From assembly GCA_013180625.2 (NCBI GenBank), contig SNVD02006916.1:1-64000 (forward strand): a stretch of 64,000 bases of DNA, written 5' to 3'. The notes under the pieces were generated by a model. The model had not been told where the DNA came from. It made no database searches and saw only the letters and a program-made list of their open reading frames with translations. The translations under genes and the position numbers were made by a program. Source of the DNA: Boswellia sacra. Its lineage: Eukaryota; Streptophyta; Magnoliopsida; Sapindales; Burseraceae. Of the stretch, positions 60,610-64,000 are shown piece after piece (position 1 is the first letter of the stretch; each line of letters begins with the position of its first letter).

Positions 60610-60786
60610 TTCATAAGCCGACTTCAAAGTATTTTAAGTCCATGACAATTATTACTAACTTTTTACTTTTTTTACTAAAACCAATACATACAAAATATAA
60701 TGACAATCACTTTTGACAATAATTAATTGTTTTTACTATTCTTGATAGGGTTGAGTACTTTATTTCTAAAAATCCATTTAGTGCCT

Positions 60787-61727
60787 ATAATAGAGTGAAA
60801 ACTAAAAGTGAGGCTATATAAGCTTTTTTAAAATTTGTATAAAAGAGTTCAAAATCAAAAAGGGTATTCTATTATGTCCATTAGGAGTGATCATGGTGGT
60901 GAAGTAGACAATGTTTCATTCAAAAATCTTTGTGATGAAAATGGTTTTGAACATAATTTTTCCACACCTAGAATTCCACAATAAAATGATGTTATTGAGA
61001 GGAAAAATAGGACTTTCCAAGAAATGGCTAGAACTGTGTTAGTTGAAAATAATTTGCCAAAATATTTTTGGATCGAAGCCGTTAATACCGCTTGCTTTAT
61101 AATCAATAGAGTCCATATTAGAGCTTTACTAAATAAAACTCCTTATGAACTTTGGAAAGGAAGAAAACCCAACATTGGATTTATTTTTTTAAAGTTTTTG
61201 GATGTAAATGTTTATTTTAAACACCAAGGATAACCTTGAAAATTTTGATGCAAAAGCCGATGTTTGAATTTTTGTTGGCTACTCCAACCATAATAAAGCA
61301 TATAGAGTTTTTAACAAAAAGAATCCTGCTATTGAAGAATATATGCATGTAAATTTGATGAAACTAATGTGATTTCTTCAAAGAATTTAGATGATGATAT
61401 TGTTAAGGTAGAAAAGCAAATCAAGGAATCAAGGCTTGATGAAAAAAAAAAGCCAAGATGAATTAAAACTTCAACAAGAAAAACTTGAGGAAATAAATGA
61501 ATCTTCTCAAGAATTACCTAAGGAATGGAGCTATGCAAAAGCTCACCTTAAAGATCTCATTATTAGTGAATCATCATAAGGTATGAGAACTAGATCTTCT
61601 TTAGAGAACTTTTATAATCATTTTGTATTTGTCTCTTAATTTGAATTAAAATATTTTAAAGAAGCTGAAAATGACGAAAGTTGGATTTTGGCTATGCAAG
61701 AAGAATGAAATCAATTTGAGAGAAATC
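60787..61727 (+). pseudogene. Copia family A integrase fragment, inverted
   Basis: A plus-strand fragment matching 41902-42790. It begins at GAAAACTAAAAGTGAGG and runs through EVDNV and NNLPKYFWIEAVNTACFIIN to the first bases of RT, with several stops and frameshifts (60984, 61264, 61578). It is joined at 61727 to an oppositely oriented piece of the same family. Confidence 0.85.
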
Positions 61728-61945
61728 AAGTGAATCTTGAATAATCATCTACAATAACAAAACATAATACTTTCCACCAAGGCTTTGAGTTCCTTATAGC
61801 CCAAATAAATCCAAATGAAGTCATTGTAGAGGTTTATTTGTTGAAATAAATTCCTTTTGTTTAAAAGAACTTCTCACTTGTTTTCCAAATTGACAAGCAT
61901 CACAAATCTTATCCTTTTCAAATTTTATTCTTGGTAGACCATCAA
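61728..61945 (-). pseudogene. Copia family A integrase N-terminal fragment
   Basis: Matches 42819-43045: on the minus strand it encodes DKICDACQFGKQVRSSF and ends at the SRFTW motif. It is interrupted at 61946 by an Athila-like LTR. Confidence 0.85.
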
Positions 61946-63327
61946 TGACACATCCGAAAAAGGATTGTCTCCCAAGTATAGGAGTGTCGAAGTAATAAAA
62001 CCCGGTGAGACCGGGGTCGATCCACGAGGAAGAAATTTTAGCGCTATAAATTATAAGCTAAGCAAATATGATATTGATGATTCAAAGAAATGGCAAGATA
62101 ATATCAACAAATATAAGTAAGGAACAAGTTCTTAAACAATAAATGAGAATCACACAAGAGAAATCAACATAATGATAATGAGAGCTAAGGTTAGGGGATC
62201 CGCCCTTGATATTTCGAATAAGGATAAATAACCCATTTTAGTTATATGAATTATATTTGCTTCGTTACCAATATTTATACCACTGCTTGTAAATGGGTTC
62301 AAGCATCCAATGTGCCAATCTCTATATATCGATAACAAATCAAGGTTCCTAACTAGATTCGTGTCGGTAAGAAAAAACCATACGACATCTAGAAAGGATC
62401 CAAGCATTTGATGTGCCAAGGATTGTCTACAATGGATCAAGACCTCCACTTTACGAGTGGTGTCAAGATTGATTAAGAAAGTAAATATAAATCATATACA
62501 ATAAACAACATAAGATTACAATAATTAAGCATATATTAAAGGGTTAGAGAATCCTTACTATTATATCAAGGGTTTCACCCTTTTACCTTAGCAAGAGAGA
62601 AATTAGAAAGACATTATAAGAGAAAGAACACAAATTGCAGGAAAAAGGAAATTCATTAATAACACACAAGAGAGAATAACAAGAGATACATAATACAAGA
62701 TCCCAGCTAAGGCCAAGATATCCTAATGGGTCACAAGACACCTCTATTTATAGATACATTAAGGGGCAAACTTGTCAATTTATAAAGGAATAATTGTCAA
62801 ATATTAGATGCACCAACTTTGACAATTGGGGTAATTAGGTGAACCGGCTTTGACGACCGATTTTGGCCTTGCATTATTGTGAATTTTAATCACATGTCTT
62901 CATGAAAGTCATAGATATTTCTCTCAGCTTTCTAAAAAATCTTGATTCATATGATTTGGATACGTATTTCTGTGAGATATGATCAAAATACTGAGGCATG
63001 GTCAGGTTGGGCCAAAACTACAGATGGGTTCACTTCAAGCCCATTTTTGGTCCACAAGAGCCCGAATTTGATGATGCTTCTGAAATACAATCTTGTAGAT
63101 AATTTAATCGGCTTTCTAAAACATCAAGATTTGTACCATTCTGATTTATAAATAGAGAGTTATCCCCATTTTACCGAACCTGTATTAAAACCAAAATTAA
63201 GAGAAAGTTAATTCAAAAGATGTAAAGACTACAAATATGCTTAAGTTGAGGAATTTAATGACACTATTAATGCAATATGATGAACTAAGCTCTTATTAAA
63301 CATACATATTTAAGTGTTTCATCACAC
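61946..63327 (-). repeat. 3' LTR of an Athila/Tat-like gypsy element
   Basis: On the minus strand it begins TGTGATGAAACAC after a polypurine-like AGTTGGGGGG (63328-63337) and ends GGATGTGTCA. TATA box TCTATAAATAGAGG at 62742-62755. It inserted in the copia fragment just to its left. Confidence 0.65.
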
Positions 63328-64000
63328 CCCCCAACTAGCTTATTGCTAGTCCCTAGCAATTAAAGCGTTATTATTTAGAAGTGATTTATAGAATTTTACA
63401 TCCAAGGTGGTCATTATCGCACTCTCCTTGATTTTATCCAAATAAATAAACTCTCAATCGATATTTTTTTTTAATGACTCATGTTCCCTTCAGTCAAGAT
63501 ATCAATAAACCTTCTTTTTGTGCTCAGTCGACACATGACTATGGGGCTTATTAGAAAGAAGCCATATCGGTTCTAATATTTATTAAGGCTAACAACTGTA
63601 GGTAGGGGGCATTCACTTATTTTAATATATATACATATATATATGTTTTTTTTTGAAAGAATGCATCTTTAACCCATGTAGCGAGCCTTAGGCTAATGAC
63701 TCCTAGACCAGTTGGCCTTAGAGCATTAGGTATTAAGACACCCCTTCGAGCTTAACGACTCGGGTTGCCGATGCTTTATTTTTGCTTAGAAACTTGTGGA
63801 TAGTGCAATGTTCAATCCCATTAAGCTTTCTACTTAATCCATGTAGTGAGCTTTGGGCCAATAGCTCCCAAACCAGTTGGTCTTCGGTTATTAGGTGTTG
63901 AAGCAACCCTTGGGCTTAATTGCTCAAATTAAGGAGGCTACGAGACCAAACTTATCCACAATTGCTCTCTTTTTTTTTTGCTTTCACTTTTTTTTTTTTA
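63328..64000 (-). mobile_element. Internal region of the Athila/Tat-like element (partial)
   Basis: Non-coding 3' end of the element. Two diverged copies of a ~95-base repeat lie at 63676-63770 and 63838-63932 (CCATGTAG(C/T)GAGC and ACCAGTTGG are shared). Runs off the window. Confidence 0.55.

Noticed and set aside
58640..60787. An intact or recently active virus genome
   Set aside because: All frames carry stops, and capsid, protease and RT are missing.

Overview
The window is plant nuclear DNA, most likely from a eudicot. The base composition is AT-rich, there is one intron-bearing YUCCA-type flavin monooxygenase gene, and nearly everything else is plant mobile-element sequence: Ty1/copia of Sirevirus and Ale type, a Ty3/gypsy chromovirus with chromodomain, Athila/Tat-like LTRs, a CACTA transposon, a Tourist-like MITE, a tRNA-derived SINE and an endogenous caulimovirid. 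No bacterial features, rRNA, tRNA gene or CRISPR array was seen.

Layout. 1-2960: 5' end (gag, primer site, 1.9 kb LTR) of a minus-strand Sirevirus-type copia, here called family A, inserted into the integrase of a plus-strand Sirevirus (2961-9215) that keeps damaged RT/RNase H, an env-like third gene and a 3' LTR. 9216-14267: AT-rich intergenic DNA with a short block (12910-13655) that carries a SINE. 14268-15812: the YUCCA gene, minus strand, four exons, apparently intact. 16237-21090: copy A of a segmental duplication, holding a small four-helix membrane protein gene and a MITE. 21380-25110: a non-autonomous CACTA element with palindromic subterminal repeats and a three-exon gene fragment inside. 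26076-30670: a solo LTR, a copia 5' LTR plus gag, and an Athila-like LTR. 30676-35563: a minus-strand Ale-type copia and its flank. 35577-37391 and 50173-52425: copy B of the duplication, split by a 12.8 kb chromovirus (37392-50172), itself split by a family A copia (39769-47013) with a perfect 5-bp target duplication. 52732-57389: a second Ale copia, complete, with a perfect CACTA target duplication, then flank repeats to 58633. 58640-60787: a minus-strand caulimovirid fragment. 60787-61945: family A copia debris containing an inversion. 61946-64000: an Athila-like LTR and part of its internal region.

Only two loci look like working host genes: the YUCCA gene (auxin synthesis from indole-3-pyruvate) and, less certainly, the four-helix membrane protein gene. 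The rest records successive insertions and duplications. Several events can be ordered because empty sites survive in the duplicate copies: the Ale copia inserted before the duplication, the MITE, SINE and chromovirus inserted after it, and the family A copia inserted into the chromovirus last.
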